58,051 nt of DNA. Source: an uncultured Scytonema sp. (GTDB lineage Bacteria > Cyanobacteriota > Cyanobacteriia > Cyanobacteriales > Nostocaceae). A program made the translations under genes and the position numbers. The DNA lies in NCBI GenBank assembly GCA_937873135.1, contig CALMVQ010000091.1, forward strand, positions 1 to 58,051, written 5' to 3'. This document shows positions 6,347 through 15,557 of the stretch, piece after piece (position 1 is the stretch's first letter; each line of letters begins with the position of its first letter). The notes below the pieces were generated by a model. It worked only from the letters and a program-made list of their open reading frames with translations. It had not been told where the DNA came from and ran no database searches.

Positions 6347-8355
6347 AAAAGCGTTTATCATCGCCGCCACAGCGCCTAGATGAAAAAGCAGATCGATCAA
6401 AACAATACCCGGTTAAGCTGATGCAGCATCAGGAAGAACCCGCCCAGTTGGTACAAAAAATTAACCAAATTATTGCCAAGAGTTTGGCTCCTTCCCAGAT
6501 GCTGCAAGAAATTGCCTCTGTGCTAGGAGTTGCCCTCAAAGTAGATTGCTGCTGCTTGGTGACAGTTATGGGTGAGATCTCTGGTGAGGTAATTAACGCT
6601 AATTGGTACGCCCAAGAATATTTAGCTTCCAAGCACTCCAACGAGATGTTTCGTGAGGAACAGTTGGATTTACGAGTGGTGCAATGCGCGTCAGAAACCT
6701 TGACTATTGAAGATATTTCGACTATACAAAATAGTCTGGGTATAGGATGTCAAGATCTGCCACTACCGATAAAAGCTGTTTTGGCAATCCCGACTCGGTT
6801 TGGTGGTAAGAATAACGGCGTGATTAGTCTCATAAAATCACAGCAGTATGATTGGAGTGAGTCAGAAAAACATCTCTTAAAAGCTGTCGAATCGTCTTGC
6901 GCGATCGCTTTTTCGCAAGTGATACAAGCACAGTTGATAACCACTCAACAGCAGGACTTACAAACCTGTACCAACCATCAAAGCTTGATCAAGCAATTAA
7001 CAATATTAAGTCGCAGCAACTTGGAGTTAAATCAAATGCTCCAGTTAGCGATCGCCTCTACAGCCGAAGCGCTACAGGCAGATCGTGGTTTGCTCATATT
7101 ACTCAAATATACCGATCCACTATTCAGGACTAGACCGAGGAAAGAAATACCTAAAGCAAAAGCGACTGTTGTTGGTGAATGGATTAGGGAAACAGAAAGT
7201 TTCAATCAGAATCAACCAGACAGTTTGGATAAGTCCTTCATGCTTCAAGAATGCAGTTTATGCCAAAATGCTTTTAAAGAGTTTGGAAAACCAGTCTTTT
7301 TCAATGGGAACATAACCCAAAAAGGTATTTCAACAGTTGCGCCAGTGTTTTCTCTAGAAATACTGCCTTCTATCCTACTAATGCCACTGGAAAGTCAAGG
7401 CAATATTTTAGGATTTATAGTTTTACAGCAAACAGTTGCTCGTAGTTGGTTAGGATCGGAATTAAACATGGTGGAAATGGTATGTGCCCAAATGAGCAAC
7501 ACCATAATTCAAACACAGACGCTGCGGCAAGTACAGATGTTGGTAGATGAGCGGACGGCGAAACTACAAAGTAGTCTGGAACTACAAGCAAAATTGCATG
7601 AAAAAACGCGGCAGTATGTTAAGCAATTGCGGGAACTGAACGAACTCAAAGATGAATTTCTGAGCAATATGAGCGATCGCCTGCGCTATCCTTTAACGAA
7701 TATGCGTATGGCGCTTCACAACCTGCGTCAACCAGGAATAGCTCCCGAACGTCAGATGAAGTACCTGGATATCTTAGAACAGGAATGTACTAAGGAAATT
7801 AACTTAATCAATGATTTACTTACACTTCAGAGACTAGAGTCTGATCAAGAACCACTCTTATTAGAAAATATTGATTTAAATTCTAAGATTCAAGATGTAG
7901 CTGCATCTTTCGGGGAAAAATTTGTCAATCAAGAAATAAGTCTTTCCGTAGATTTACCGGAGCAATCATACATTTTGCAAACTGAAGTTGAGAGTTTTGA
8001 CCGTATATTGCAAGAATTGTTCACGAATGCCAGTAAATACTCGGAACATGATAGCATCGTCAAACTGGAAGTCACTCACCAAGTTAATCAACAAATCGAC
8101 CAAATTATAATTAAGGTAATTAATGTTGGACGTGGTATATCTGAAGAAGAAGCCACGTACATATTTGATAAGTTCCGCCGGGGCAAAGGGAGATGGACTC
8201 CTGGTGCTGGCTTGGGACTGGCGTTAGTCAAATCCCTAGTACAGCATTTAAATGGAACGATTGCTGTGGAAAGTACTCCCATAGAGGACTCTAACCTCAG
8301 CAAAATTTGCTTCTGTTTAACTTTGCCTCAATTTTCTGATCAAAGCAAAGCATAA
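6343..8355 (+). CDS. GAF-domain sensor histidine kinase, phosphoacceptor His absent
   Basis: The protein has two GAF-like sensor domains (about residues 35-190 and 205-390), a coiled-coil linker, a HisKA-like dimerisation helix and a HATPase_c domain with an N-box (LFTNASKYS) and a glycine-rich G2 (GAGLGLALVKSL). In the HisKA motif the usual S-H-E-L-R-x-P reads S-D-R-L-R-Y-P, so the phospho-accepting His is Asp (codon 7675-7677). The G1 box reads NVGRG rather than DxGxG. It may be a pseudokinase or an allosteric partner of another kinase. The frame is open from a TTG at 6298; the ATG at 6343 is chosen for its coupling to the upstream small frame. The START-like gene at 8365 follows within 10 bp. 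Confidence 0.8.
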   Translation: MKKRLSSPPQRLDEKADRSKQYPVKLMQHQEEPAQLVQKINQIIAKSLAPSQMLQEIASVLGVALKVDCCCLVTVMGEISGEVINANWYAQEYLASKHSNEMFREEQLDLRVVQCASETLTIEDISTIQNSLGIGCQDLPLPIKAVLAIPTRFGGKNNGVISLIKSQQYDWSESEKHLLKAVESSCAIAFSQVIQAQLITTQQQDLQTCTNHQSLIKQLTILSRSNLELNQMLQLAIASTAEALQADRGLLILLKYTDPLFRTRPRKEIPKAKATVVGEWIRETESFNQNQPDSLDKSFMLQECSLCQNAFKEFGKPVFFNGNITQKGISTVAPVFSLEILPSILLMPLESQGNILGFIVLQQTVARSWLGSELNMVEMVCAQMSNTIIQTQTLRQVQMLVDERTAKLQSSLELQAKLHEKTRQYVKQLRELNELKDEFLSNMSDRLRYPLTNMRMALHNLRQPGIAPERQMKYLDILEQECTKEINLINDLLTLQRLESDQEPLLLENIDLNSKIQDVAASFGEKFVNQEISLSVDLPEQSYILQTEVESFDRILQELFTNASKYSEHDSIVKLEVTHQVNQQIDQIIIKVINVGRGISEEEATYIFDKFRRGKGRWTPGAGLGLALVKSLVQHLNGTIAVESTPIEDSNLSKICFCLTLPQFSDQSKA

Positions 8356-8364
8356 TGAGCGAAA

Positions 8365-8961
8365 GTGATTGAAGAACATAGCACCCAAGAAGAACTTGAC
8401 CTACTACTAACTGCCCCTCATAACTCCACCGATTTAGAACCAAATTCGGAGGATGCAGTTGCTTTGCAATCCGTGCAAGTCCAAGTCGAAAAAATAGCAG
8501 AACGACAGCGACAAATTACTGCGCAAATTCAAATTCCCCAACCGATTGAACAAGTGTGGAAAGTACTGACAGATTATGAAGCTTTAGTTAAGTTCATTCC
8601 CAATCTTGCCAAAAGTCGTTTAGTCAAACATCCCACTGGAGGTATTCGCCTTGAACAAATTGGTTCGCAGCGTTTACTACGATTCAATTTTTGTGCTCGT
8701 GTCGTACTTGATTTAAAAGAGTATTTTCCTAAAGAAATCAGCTTCTGTTTGGTAGAAGGAGATTTCAAAGACTTTTCAGGCAGCTGGAGCTTGGAATCTT
8801 GTTCCCTTGGTGAACAAATGGGAACAAATCTCTATTACACACTCAAAGTCTGGCCCAAACTGACTATGCCTGTGGGAATCATTGAGAATCGCCTCAGCAA
8901 AGATTTACAGTTAAACCTCGTAGCAATTCGCGCTCGTGTCCTACAGCTTGCTAGCAATTAG
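8365..8961 (+). CDS. SRPBCC / COQ10-START-like lipid-binding protein
   Basis: Residues about 50-195 form a START-like fold of the polyketide cyclase/COQ10 type. ITAQIQIPQPIEQVWKVLTDYE marks the first strand and helix, followed by FIPNLAKSRLV and a C-terminal helix (LSKDLQLNLVAIRARVLQLA). Such domains bind hydrophobic ligands; the ligand here is unknown. The GTG start lies 9 bp after the kinase stop codon, so the two are probably co-transcribed. The N-terminal 50 residues are acidic and low-complexity. Confidence 0.8.
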   Translation: MIEEHSTQEELDLLLTAPHNSTDLEPNSEDAVALQSVQVQVEKIAERQRQITAQIQIPQPIEQVWKVLTDYEALVKFIPNLAKSRLVKHPTGGIRLEQIGSQRLLRFNFCARVVLDLKEYFPKEISFCLVEGDFKDFSGSWSLESCSLGEQMGTNLYYTLKVWPKLTMPVGIIENRLSKDLQLNLVAIRARVLQLASN

Positions 8962-9314
8962 CGATCCTAAATAGATCGTGAACAATCATCTATTTTGTAG
9001 GTTGGGCAATGAGTCAGAGCGTACTCTAAACTCAAGGAGCGAACAAAGCAGGATACTTTCTAACTCAGGTTTATATCTAGTACTGCTACCAGCTTTAACC
9101 ATATAATTAACAACTTAGATGATTAAACAAAACTTCAAAAAACGCTCTTCTAAAATTCGCATTTGCACTGGACTGAAACTTTATTAAAATTAATCTACAT
9201 TATCGACAAGCTTTCCTAAATGTTCAAAGAACATTTAGGACTAATATAGTATAAAATTTACTGTCGGCACGAAACTCAATCCTCTTACCAATCTCTTTTT
9301 TAGCGCCTCTATAA
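8962..9314. other. Spacer with a 12-bp hairpin
   Basis: No gene seen. TCCTAAATGTTC (9214-9225) and its complement (9229-9240) form a perfect hairpin with a 3-nt loop. It has no T run on either side. It lies downstream of the minus-strand tRNA-Glu and could mark its 3' end. Confidence 0.5.
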
Positions 9315-9387
9315 TACCCCCAGGGGAATTCGAATCCCCGTTACCTCCGTGAAAGGGAGGTGTCCTAGGCCTCTAGACGATGGGGGC
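9315..9387 (-). tRNA. trnE: tRNA-Glu (anticodon UUC)
   Basis: The 73-nt minus-strand sequence folds as a full cloverleaf. It has acceptor strands GCCCCCA and TGGGGGT, a D-arm ending AGAGGCCTAGGACA, an anticodon stem-loop CCTCC CTTTCAC GGAGG and a T-arm CGGGG ATTCGAA TTCCCC-like. The 3' CCA is not encoded. In cyanobacteria this tRNA supplies glutamate both for translation and for 5-aminolevulinate synthesis leading to heme and chlorophyll. Confidence 0.97.
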
Positions 9388-9713
9388 GCTGTATCTACAC
9401 CTTTAAAACTATAACGATTTTCACGGCAAGTGTCAACAGGTTTTCGCAAAAAAATTATTTATTACCAGATTCGGAGTTGTGGCGGTTACACTGGGTGAAA
9501 GCACTCATATTGCGTCTGACCTCTATAAGAATGTCAATTTTCTTGCTATTTCACTAAAAACATAAACAATGGCGTATTATAAAAAACTAAGTAAAAAGCA
9601 GCATCTTAATCTTAATTTAGCAAAAAATGGAATATGTGATGTTGCAGGCTGTCAAATAAATCTTTACAATTTTTTACAAAAGATTTTCAAATATATCGCT
9701 CAAAATCCATAAT
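9388..9713. other. Spacer between tRNA-Glu and antiporter
   Basis: About 325 bp without a gene. It should contain the minus-strand tRNA-Glu promoter and the plus-strand promoter of the antiporter. No clear motif stands out; the last 200 bp are A/T-rich. Confidence 0.5.
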
Positions 9714-11624
9714 ATGGAAGCGTCTTTTGAAATCACCTTGCAGATCGTGATCACTGTGTCTGCAGGCATTATTGCCCAGGTGCTGGCTGCATACCTCCGG
9801 GTACCTAGCATCGTGTTTTTACTACTGTTTGGCATCGGGCTGGGTTCTGATGTTGTTGGGCTGTTACACCCTCAAATGCTTGGCTCCGGATTAGAGGTTA
9901 TTGTCGCACTAGCAACGGCGATAATTTTGTTTGAAGGCGGACTTAACTTGGATTTGCAAGAGTTGGGAAAGGTTTCACTTAGCCTGCAACTACTTGTTAC
10001 CTTAGGAACGCTGATCACACTTTTAGGTGGTAGTATGGCAGCTCACTGGCTGGGTGAATTTCCCTGGCACATAGCTTTTCTCTACGCTTCCTTAGTTGTG
10101 GTAACAGGTCCAACAGTTGTTAGTCCTTTGCTCAAACAAGTCAACGTAGATCGACAAGTTGCAACAATTTTGGAAGGAGAAGGCGTTTTAATCGACCCAG
10201 TGGGGGCTATCCTTGCTTTCGTTGTTCTGGACACAATCTTGAACGGCGATACTGATCCGATGAATGCCATCATCGGTTTGTTGCTGCGTCTTGGTGTTGG
10301 TGCATCGATTGGTGCAGCAGGTGGTTCCCTAATGAGTTTAATTTTCAAACGCGCTAATTTTCTCTCTTTGGAACTTAAAAACTTAGTCGTACTGGCGGTG
10401 CTGTGGAGTCTTTTTGCTTTATCGCAGATGATCCGTAGCGAGTCGGGGGTGATGACTACAGTTGTTGCAGGTGTTGTGTTTGCCAACTCCTCAGTGCCGG
10501 AAGAACGTTTACTGCGGCGTTTTAAAGGTCAGTTAACAATTCTCAGCGTTTCAGTACTATTCGTTTTGCTAGCAGCCGATTTATCTATGAAGAGTGTGTT
10601 TGCCTTAGGTTGGGGCAGTTTGTTTACTGTTTTAGTACTGATGTTTGTCGTTCGCCCAATTAATATCCTCTTTTGTACTTGGAACAGCGATCTTAACTGG
10701 CGACAAAAACTGTTTTTAAGTTGGGTTGCGCCTAGAGGCATTGTTGCTGCCTCTGTTGCCTCTCTATTCGCAATCCTGCTGACACAAAGGGGTATTAATG
10801 GTGGCGATTCTATTAAAGCCTTGGTTTTTCTGACAATTATTATGACAGTCGTTTGCCAAGGATTAACTGCTGGCTTGATTGCTAAATGGCTGCAGATTAC
10901 CTCACTTGACGCGACTGGTGCAGTGATTGTTGGCTGTAATCCTCTAAGTCTGTTGATTGCTCAATTGTTTCAACAACGGGGAGAAGCAGTTGTTATGATT
11001 GATACTGATCCGCAAAGCCGCGCACTTGCGGAAGCACAAAATATTCGGGTGATTGCTAGCAGTGCGTTGGATAACGGTGTATTGGAAGAAGCGAAACTGG
11101 CATCAGTGGGAACTTTTCTAGCAATGACAAGTAATGGAGAAGTCAATTTTGTTTTAGCTCAACGAGCAGCTGAAGAATTTCATCCACCACGTGTCTTAGC
11201 AGTTTTCCCTCGCGATTCACAAACGACAACCTCGAAGAGTGAAAATAAAGTAGAGCAAGCCTTCCTACCAGATTTACCAATTAAGACTTGGAATGAGTAC
11301 TTAAGTGACGGACGAGTGAAGTTGGGGACAACCACGCTTGCTGAGTTGGAATTTGTACACCAGCAGGAGCATATGCAAGCCTTAGTTCGCGCTGGCGAAC
11401 TAGTCCCACTACTTGTAGAACGAGAACAATATCTTCAAGTCATGTCGGCAACTCTAGAATGGCAAGTTGGCGATCGCATTATCTACCTATTGCACGATTC
11501 TAGACCAAGCCTTTTAAAACGTCTATCCGGCGCTAGCCAAGTAACTCCTTTATCTGTAGAAAAATTACCGGAGGTGGAAGAAATACCCTTAACAAAATTG
11601 TCTCACCTCTCTGCTAATGACTGA
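9714..11624 (+). CDS. Na+/H+ antiporter (CPA1 type) with TrkA-N-like domain
   Basis: The 636-residue protein has about 12 membrane helices in its first 390 residues, then a soluble domain. Hallmarks of cation/proton antiporters are FEGGLNLDL, VTGPTVVSPLL and GVLIDPVGAI, which holds the Asp of the ion-binding site. After residue 400, AVIVGCNPLSLLIAQLF and VVMIDTDP show a Rossmann-type TrkA-N/RCK fold, although the dinucleotide glycine motif is atypical. It exchanges Na+ (or K+) for protons at the inner membrane. No SD is obvious, but the ATG at 9714 fits the family start. It stands alone between a tRNA and a convergent cytochrome gene. Confidence 0.9.
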   Translation: MEASFEITLQIVITVSAGIIAQVLAAYLRVPSIVFLLLFGIGLGSDVVGLLHPQMLGSGLEVIVALATAIILFEGGLNLDLQELGKVSLSLQLLVTLGTLITLLGGSMAAHWLGEFPWHIAFLYASLVVVTGPTVVSPLLKQVNVDRQVATILEGEGVLIDPVGAILAFVVLDTILNGDTDPMNAIIGLLLRLGVGASIGAAGGSLMSLIFKRANFLSLELKNLVVLAVLWSLFALSQMIRSESGVMTTVVAGVVFANSSVPEERLLRRFKGQLTILSVSVLFVLLAADLSMKSVFALGWGSLFTVLVLMFVVRPINILFCTWNSDLNWRQKLFLSWVAPRGIVAASVASLFAILLTQRGINGGDSIKALVFLTIIMTVVCQGLTAGLIAKWLQITSLDATGAVIVGCNPLSLLIAQLFQQRGEAVVMIDTDPQSRALAEAQNIRVIASSALDNGVLEEAKLASVGTFLAMTSNGEVNFVLAQRAAEEFHPPRVLAVFPRDSQTTTSKSENKVEQAFLPDLPIKTWNEYLSDGRVKLGTTTLAELEFVHQQEHMQALVRAGELVPLLVEREQYLQVMSATLEWQVGDRIIYLLHDSRPSLLKRLSGASQVTPLSVEKLPEVEEIPLTKLSHLSAND

Positions 11625-11747
11625 GAAACCCAAGTCGTTGGAACTGAGATATGTGGTACATGGTGCATGGTTCTTGGGACTGTAATTGTGCGAGCGTTGT
11701 TCAATCTTGCGAACCATAACCTATTCCCCATCTTGTTTCCCTAATGA

Positions 11748-12389
11748 TTACGAATGAGCGGGTTGCTCTTGTAATTCAGCAACTTGGGTTTTTGCCCCTT
11801 CAAGATGCATTTGTTTCTCTTGCCAAAGTACACCAATTAAATGTACTAAGGCGAGAATCAAGGCAGAGATCGAGACAATGTAACTGTGTATGGTGTAGAG
11901 GTGTTGAATGGTTACGGTGCTAATACCTGCACCGCCAGTGAGAATATCTCGTAATTGGGAACCAATCAAAGGAATCGCTCCAACAGTTCCTAATTCGATG
12001 CTGAAACGCCAATATCCTTCCTGATCCCAGTCTAAAATCATCGCCGTCCAAGCTAGCCCAATAGCACTTAGGGTAAACAAAATTACACCGATCCAAGCAG
12101 TCAACCAACTTTTTTGAAATTGCCTGCTTAAAAACATCACGACTATTTGAATTAGGGCGATCGCAATCACGCTGTGACCGACAATTTCATGAGTCTTGCG
12201 GAATAACCAACCGTATGGTAATTGTGTATTAATTACCTTTAAAGAGTTATAAGCCGCTCCTGCTGCTGGCTCATAGTAAAAAGATAGTAAAATTCCTGTT
12301 GTAGCTCCCATCACTGTCAGGGTAATAATTGCCGTCGCTAATATTGTCGTTATTCGCCGCAAAACTAGATCGTACTGAGTATTTAACAT
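11748..12389 (-). CDS. Cytochrome b6-like membrane protein
   Basis: The 213-residue protein has four or five membrane helices and aligns with the N-terminal half of cytochrome b / PetB (WLFRKTHEIVGH, LDWDQEGYW, IPLIGSQL, TIHSYIV). The heme-ligand pattern is odd. H67, H168 and H183 are present, but the fourth position, 14 residues after H67, is Q81, so only one bis-His heme site is complete. An AAGGAGAGG site decides the ATG at 12389; the frame is open to 12503. No Rieske or subunit IV gene is adjacent, so it is not a standard b6f operon member. Confidence 0.85.
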   Translation of the reverse strand: MLNTQYDLVLRRITTILATAIITLTVMGATTGILLSFYYEPAAGAAYNSLKVINTQLPYGWLFRKTHEIVGHSVIAIALIQIVVMFLSRQFQKSWLTAWIGVILFTLSAIGLAWTAMILDWDQEGYWRFSIELGTVGAIPLIGSQLRDILTGGAGISTVTIQHLYTIHSYIVSISALILALVHLIGVLWQEKQMHLEGAKTQVAELQEQPAHS

Positions 12390-12945
12390 CAGTGACCTCT
12401 CCTTATTTAGATATTGGTTATGTACTTTTATTACAACTTTAGCTAAAATAGTATGATGACGGTTTAGCTCAAAAGACGTAGATTTGGTAAGGTTGAATAA
12501 CAATTATATGTACCTACCTACTGCTAAATTCATGACTTTTTCCCTTTAGCCACACAATCATGAAGTCTCATGGAAAGTGAAAAATCTGGCGGTGTCTCCT
12601 ACATTCAAGACAGCGATCTCGCTGTATTTTCGCTTACAGTATGCTTTAAAAATGAAGTTTCAATAAAAGATTTATAACCAAATAATGGCTCTTAAAATAG
12701 GTATAAGGCGTCCTTATTTAAAACTCCTGAATTTATTTATCGATGTGGTGAACGACGACCTACCATAGTTGATAACTGTTAATCGCTGAAATGCATACGG
12801 ATTATAGACTTGAAAAAATAGAAAATTTCCTGTAGTTATTTACTACATGGGAAGTTACTATTTGTAGAGGGACATACCCCGTCGGATTTGTGAAGAGATA
12901 AAATTGCTAGTTAAGTGAAATTGAGTTGAGTGAACGACAACAGCC
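12390..12945. other. Divergent promoter region, cytochrome b / TonB-like
   Basis: About 550 bp without a credible gene; the reading frame of the cytochrome b gene extends to 12503 but lacks signals there. The region must hold the divergent promoters of the two flanking genes. No repeat or operator stands out. Confidence 0.5.
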
Positions 12946-14760
12946 ATGTCTTACGTCTCCGTACTGAAAAATATACCAGATTTCTTAAGTCAGCCTACTG
13001 GAATAGCAGCGATAGCCTCTTTAGGCATTCATGGTGCTATTGCTTTCATTTTGCCTTTAATGCCTGTTGACTCCAAAGTCGCAGAGCATAAAGCCATACC
13101 AAAAACTGTGGGACTTGTTGAGTTAAACCAAGCTGAGCAAAACCGACTGCCACAAGTAGGTACATCTCAAATTCCCCTACAATCTCAAGTTAGTTTAATT
13201 CCACAAGTTCCGCCACTGCCAAACTTTGCAACACAGTCCACTGCATTACCTCCTTTACCACCCGTAGCTTCTAGCCAGTTAGTACTACCCCCACTACCCA
13301 AATCACCCACCAATTTATCAATCGCCTCCTTACCCAAATCTCAATCTTTGCAGACGCTGCCAACAAAAAACGACTTTTCAGTTAACAGATCCTTCAATAC
13401 ACAAGCAACTGCCCAATCATTTCCTCGTTTTCAAGACAGGGTGAAATTGGGACAATCACAACCACTACCACCTTCCAACTTAGCTCAATTACCAACTTCT
13501 AGAGTCCCTGTAGTCTCAAACTCGCGTCTGCCGGAATTAGAGGCGGCTCAGATACCAGCAAATCTCCCTAGACATCTACCGCCTCTTGCCGTGGGAACAC
13601 AGACGGCAACAACAGCAGTAGGAAGTCCATATTCACAAACCGCTTCCTCTGGAGAGCAATCAACAGCTCAAAACAGGCAGTTAGTAGCTCCTATTGGGGG
13701 AACTCCACAAGTTGGCGATAATTTAGCATTGGCAGGAGGGACAATCCCATCGTCATCAGCACCATCACTACCGCAGTTCATGCCTAGAACAGTGGCATCA
13801 AGTGGACAGCAGCTGATTTCATCAAAGCCTAGTAGCTTTGGGGAACAGTTTAGCGAAGTCAAGCAGCAATACCGCAATATACAAACGCAGCTACCCATTT
13901 CCAAAACGCTCACAGCTCGTGTGGGGCAAGAAGGTCAAGTTGATGGTGGTTTAATAGTAAATGGTGAAGGTGAGGTTGAATCTATCAAGTTTTTGGACAA
14001 TTCCGTGTCACCGGATCTGAAAGCATCTGCTAGAGAGTACTTCAGAGATTATCTCCGAAATAATCAAGTCCCACCAGCCAACGGCAAACCCAAATATTAT
14101 CCATTTAGCCTGTCTTTCAGATCTAACAGCATTGAGCATGAAGCGGCAAAACAGCCAATATTACCATCTTCACAACAAAGTCTTGTTCAACGCTTGCGCT
14201 CACCTAAACTGAATACACAATCATTACCTACATCTACGACATCTAATCAAACTTCGCGCTTGCCTCAATTAATACCACAAGCACCTCAGCAGCAACTCAT
14301 TCCTAGCTCATCACAATCTCTCAAACCATTTACTAATTTGCCAACCAGAACCCAGCCTTCTTCAATACCACAAGCAAATACTACCCAACCAACCACACAA
14401 TCCAGAACTCAGCCTTCTTCAATACCACAAGCAAATACTACCCAACCAACCACACAATCCAGAACTCAGCCTTCTTCAATACCACAAGCGATCGCTCTTA
14501 AACCAGTAACCGCATCGCCACTCAGATCTCAGCCTGTGCCCACACCACAAGCAACTCCTAGCAAACCAATCAGCGATTTGCGAGCTAGAAGCAAACAACC
14601 AACTCCACAGGCAACGGCAACGACATCCTCATCTAAGCCAGTATTAATAGGTAGCAATCAGCCTTCATCCTTTGCTGAAAACAGTAAAAAATTATTGCGA
14701 CAGTTGCGAGAATTGAGGGAACAAAGACAAAGCCCCAATCAGGACAAATCATCAAATTAG
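12946..14760 (+). CDS. TonB-like proline-rich envelope protein
   Basis: The 604-residue protein has a short cytosolic tail, one membrane helix (about residues 20-40, IASLGIHGAIAFILPLMP) and a long Pro/Gln/Ser-rich periplasmic region. A folded domain follows at about 320-395 (QVDGGLIVNGEGEVESIKF, then YYPFSLSF), resembling the TonB C-terminal domain. The order cytosol-membrane-Pro-rich spacer fits TonB-type energy transducers. Unlike classic TonB, the domain is followed by 200 more low-complexity residues with a 19-residue tandem repeat (DNA 14347-14489). No ExbB/ExbD genes are adjacent. Role in outer-membrane transport is inferred. Confidence 0.65.
   Translation: MSYVSVLKNIPDFLSQPTGIAAIASLGIHGAIAFILPLMPVDSKVAEHKAIPKTVGLVELNQAEQNRLPQVGTSQIPLQSQVSLIPQVPPLPNFATQSTALPPLPPVASSQLVLPPLPKSPTNLSIASLPKSQSLQTLPTKNDFSVNRSFNTQATAQSFPRFQDRVKLGQSQPLPPSNLAQLPTSRVPVVSNSRLPELEAAQIPANLPRHLPPLAVGTQTATTAVGSPYSQTASSGEQSTAQNRQLVAPIGGTPQVGDNLALAGGTIPSSSAPSLPQFMPRTVASSGQQLISSKPSSFGEQFSEVKQQYRNIQTQLPISKTLTARVGQEGQVDGGLIVNGEGEVESIKFLDNSVSPDLKASAREYFRDYLRNNQVPPANGKPKYYPFSLSFRSNSIEHEAAKQPILPSSQQSLVQRLRSPKLNTQSLPTSTTSNQTSRLPQLIPQAPQQQLIPSSSQSLKPFTNLPTRTQPSSIPQANTTQPTTQSRTQPSSIPQANTTQPTTQSRTQPSSIPQAIALKPVTASPLRSQPVPTPQATPSKPISDLRARSKQPTPQATATTSSSKPVLIGSNQPSSFAENSKKLLRQLRELREQRQSPNQDKSSN
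14347..14489 (+). repeat. 57-bp in-frame tandem repeat, 2.5 copies
   Basis: Units start at 14347, 14404 and 14461 and are nearly identical. Each encodes the 19 residues starting RTQPSSIPQANTTQ in the TonB-like protein. The third copy stops where a HIP1 octamer begins. Near identity implies recent expansion. Confidence 0.9.
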
Positions 14761-14806
14761 AAAAAAAGATACAATGAGTGGCGGATTCAAATCCGCCACT
14801 CATTGT
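14754..14806 (-). terminator. Terminator between TonB-like gene and petJ (convergent)
   Basis: A perfect 16-bp stem (ACAATGAGTGGCGGAT at 14771-14786 and complement at 14791-14806) has a TCAA loop. On the minus strand it is followed by ATCTTTTTTT, a strong terminator for petJ. On the plus strand it can also end the TonB-like transcript, but without a T run. Confidence 0.85.
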
Positions 14807-14853
14807 AAACAGCTAAAGAAATACGATTAAATCTAAAATAGAGGTTATGATTG

Positions 14854-15198
14854 TTACCAGCCTTGTTCTGCTTTTTGAAGAACGTAAACGGCTACGTCTA
14901 TGAGTTCTTGCTCGCTTAACTTATCTTTAAAAGCGGGCATAGCATTTTTTCCGTTTTGTAGCTGGTTAATAATCGCTTGAATTGAATTGGTATCGTAATT
15001 TGCCAGGTACTTTGACAATGCTTCCTTTTTCAAAGTTTTCTCGCCAATTAAGACGTTACTACCACCTATGTGACAAGAAGCACAGTTATGACTAAAGATT
15101 TTGGCCGCAGATAATGTTTCGCCTGCAAGTGCTGGCGCAATAAAAGCAAAATGCCACAGGGCGATCACAAATAGCACAATCGATAAATATATTTTCAT
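14854..15198 (-). CDS. petJ: Cytochrome c6 (soluble photosynthetic electron carrier)
   Basis: The 114-residue precursor has a signal peptide (MKIYLSIVLFVIALWHF...PALA) and a mature cytochrome c6 with the heme motif CASCH and the axial Met in NAMPAF. Other family marks are GEKTLKKEALSKY and DVAVYVLQKAE. It carries electrons from cytochrome b6f to photosystem I or the terminal oxidase in the thylakoid lumen, replacing plastocyanin when copper is low. The ATG at 15198, with AAGGTGA upstream, is chosen because it begins the signal peptide; the frame is open further to 15228. It lies next to petE, so the two alternative carriers are neighbours. Confidence 0.95.
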   Translation of the reverse strand: MKIYLSIVLFVIALWHFAFIAPALAGETLSAAKIFSHNCASCHIGGSNVLIGEKTLKKEALSKYLANYDTNSIQAIINQLQNGKNAMPAFKDKLSEQELIDVAVYVLQKAEQGW

Positions 15199-15557
15199 AG
15201 GATTCACCTTGCCACAAGCTGAGCGCAAATCATTGTCTGGCTGCTAGGAGCGCTGAAATCATAATAAATTAAAATCTATTTTTCTACTTATAAAATTAAA
15301 AAGTTTGTGACGAGTTAATCTCCAGTATGGATTGGCAATTGTTACCATCCTATAAGGGGATCAAACTCGTCACGTCGTGATCCTATTCGTAATTGTGACT
15401 CCACACATAAATGAGTAGCTGGAGATCTGGATAAAATCTCGCACTCTAATTACCTACATCTGGAAACCAATCAAGGGGATGTGAAAAATTATCCTAGTAT
15501 TGACTCACATTACGAATCTGGTAGCTGTTAACAATAATTTTTATTGCCAACGGCTTT
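15199..15557. other. Intergenic region petE-petJ
   Basis: About 360 bp containing the petJ promoter region. GTGACGAGTT (15307-15316) recurs inverted as AACTCGTCAC (15364-15373), enclosing 47 bp, followed at once by the small palindrome TCACGTCGTGA. These could be a large hairpin ending petE or operator sites for petJ; I cannot tell which. Confidence 0.4.

Noticed and set aside
9315-9387. tRNA with possible intron or insertion
   Set aside because: The tRNA-Glu folds fully without interruption and needs no such explanation.
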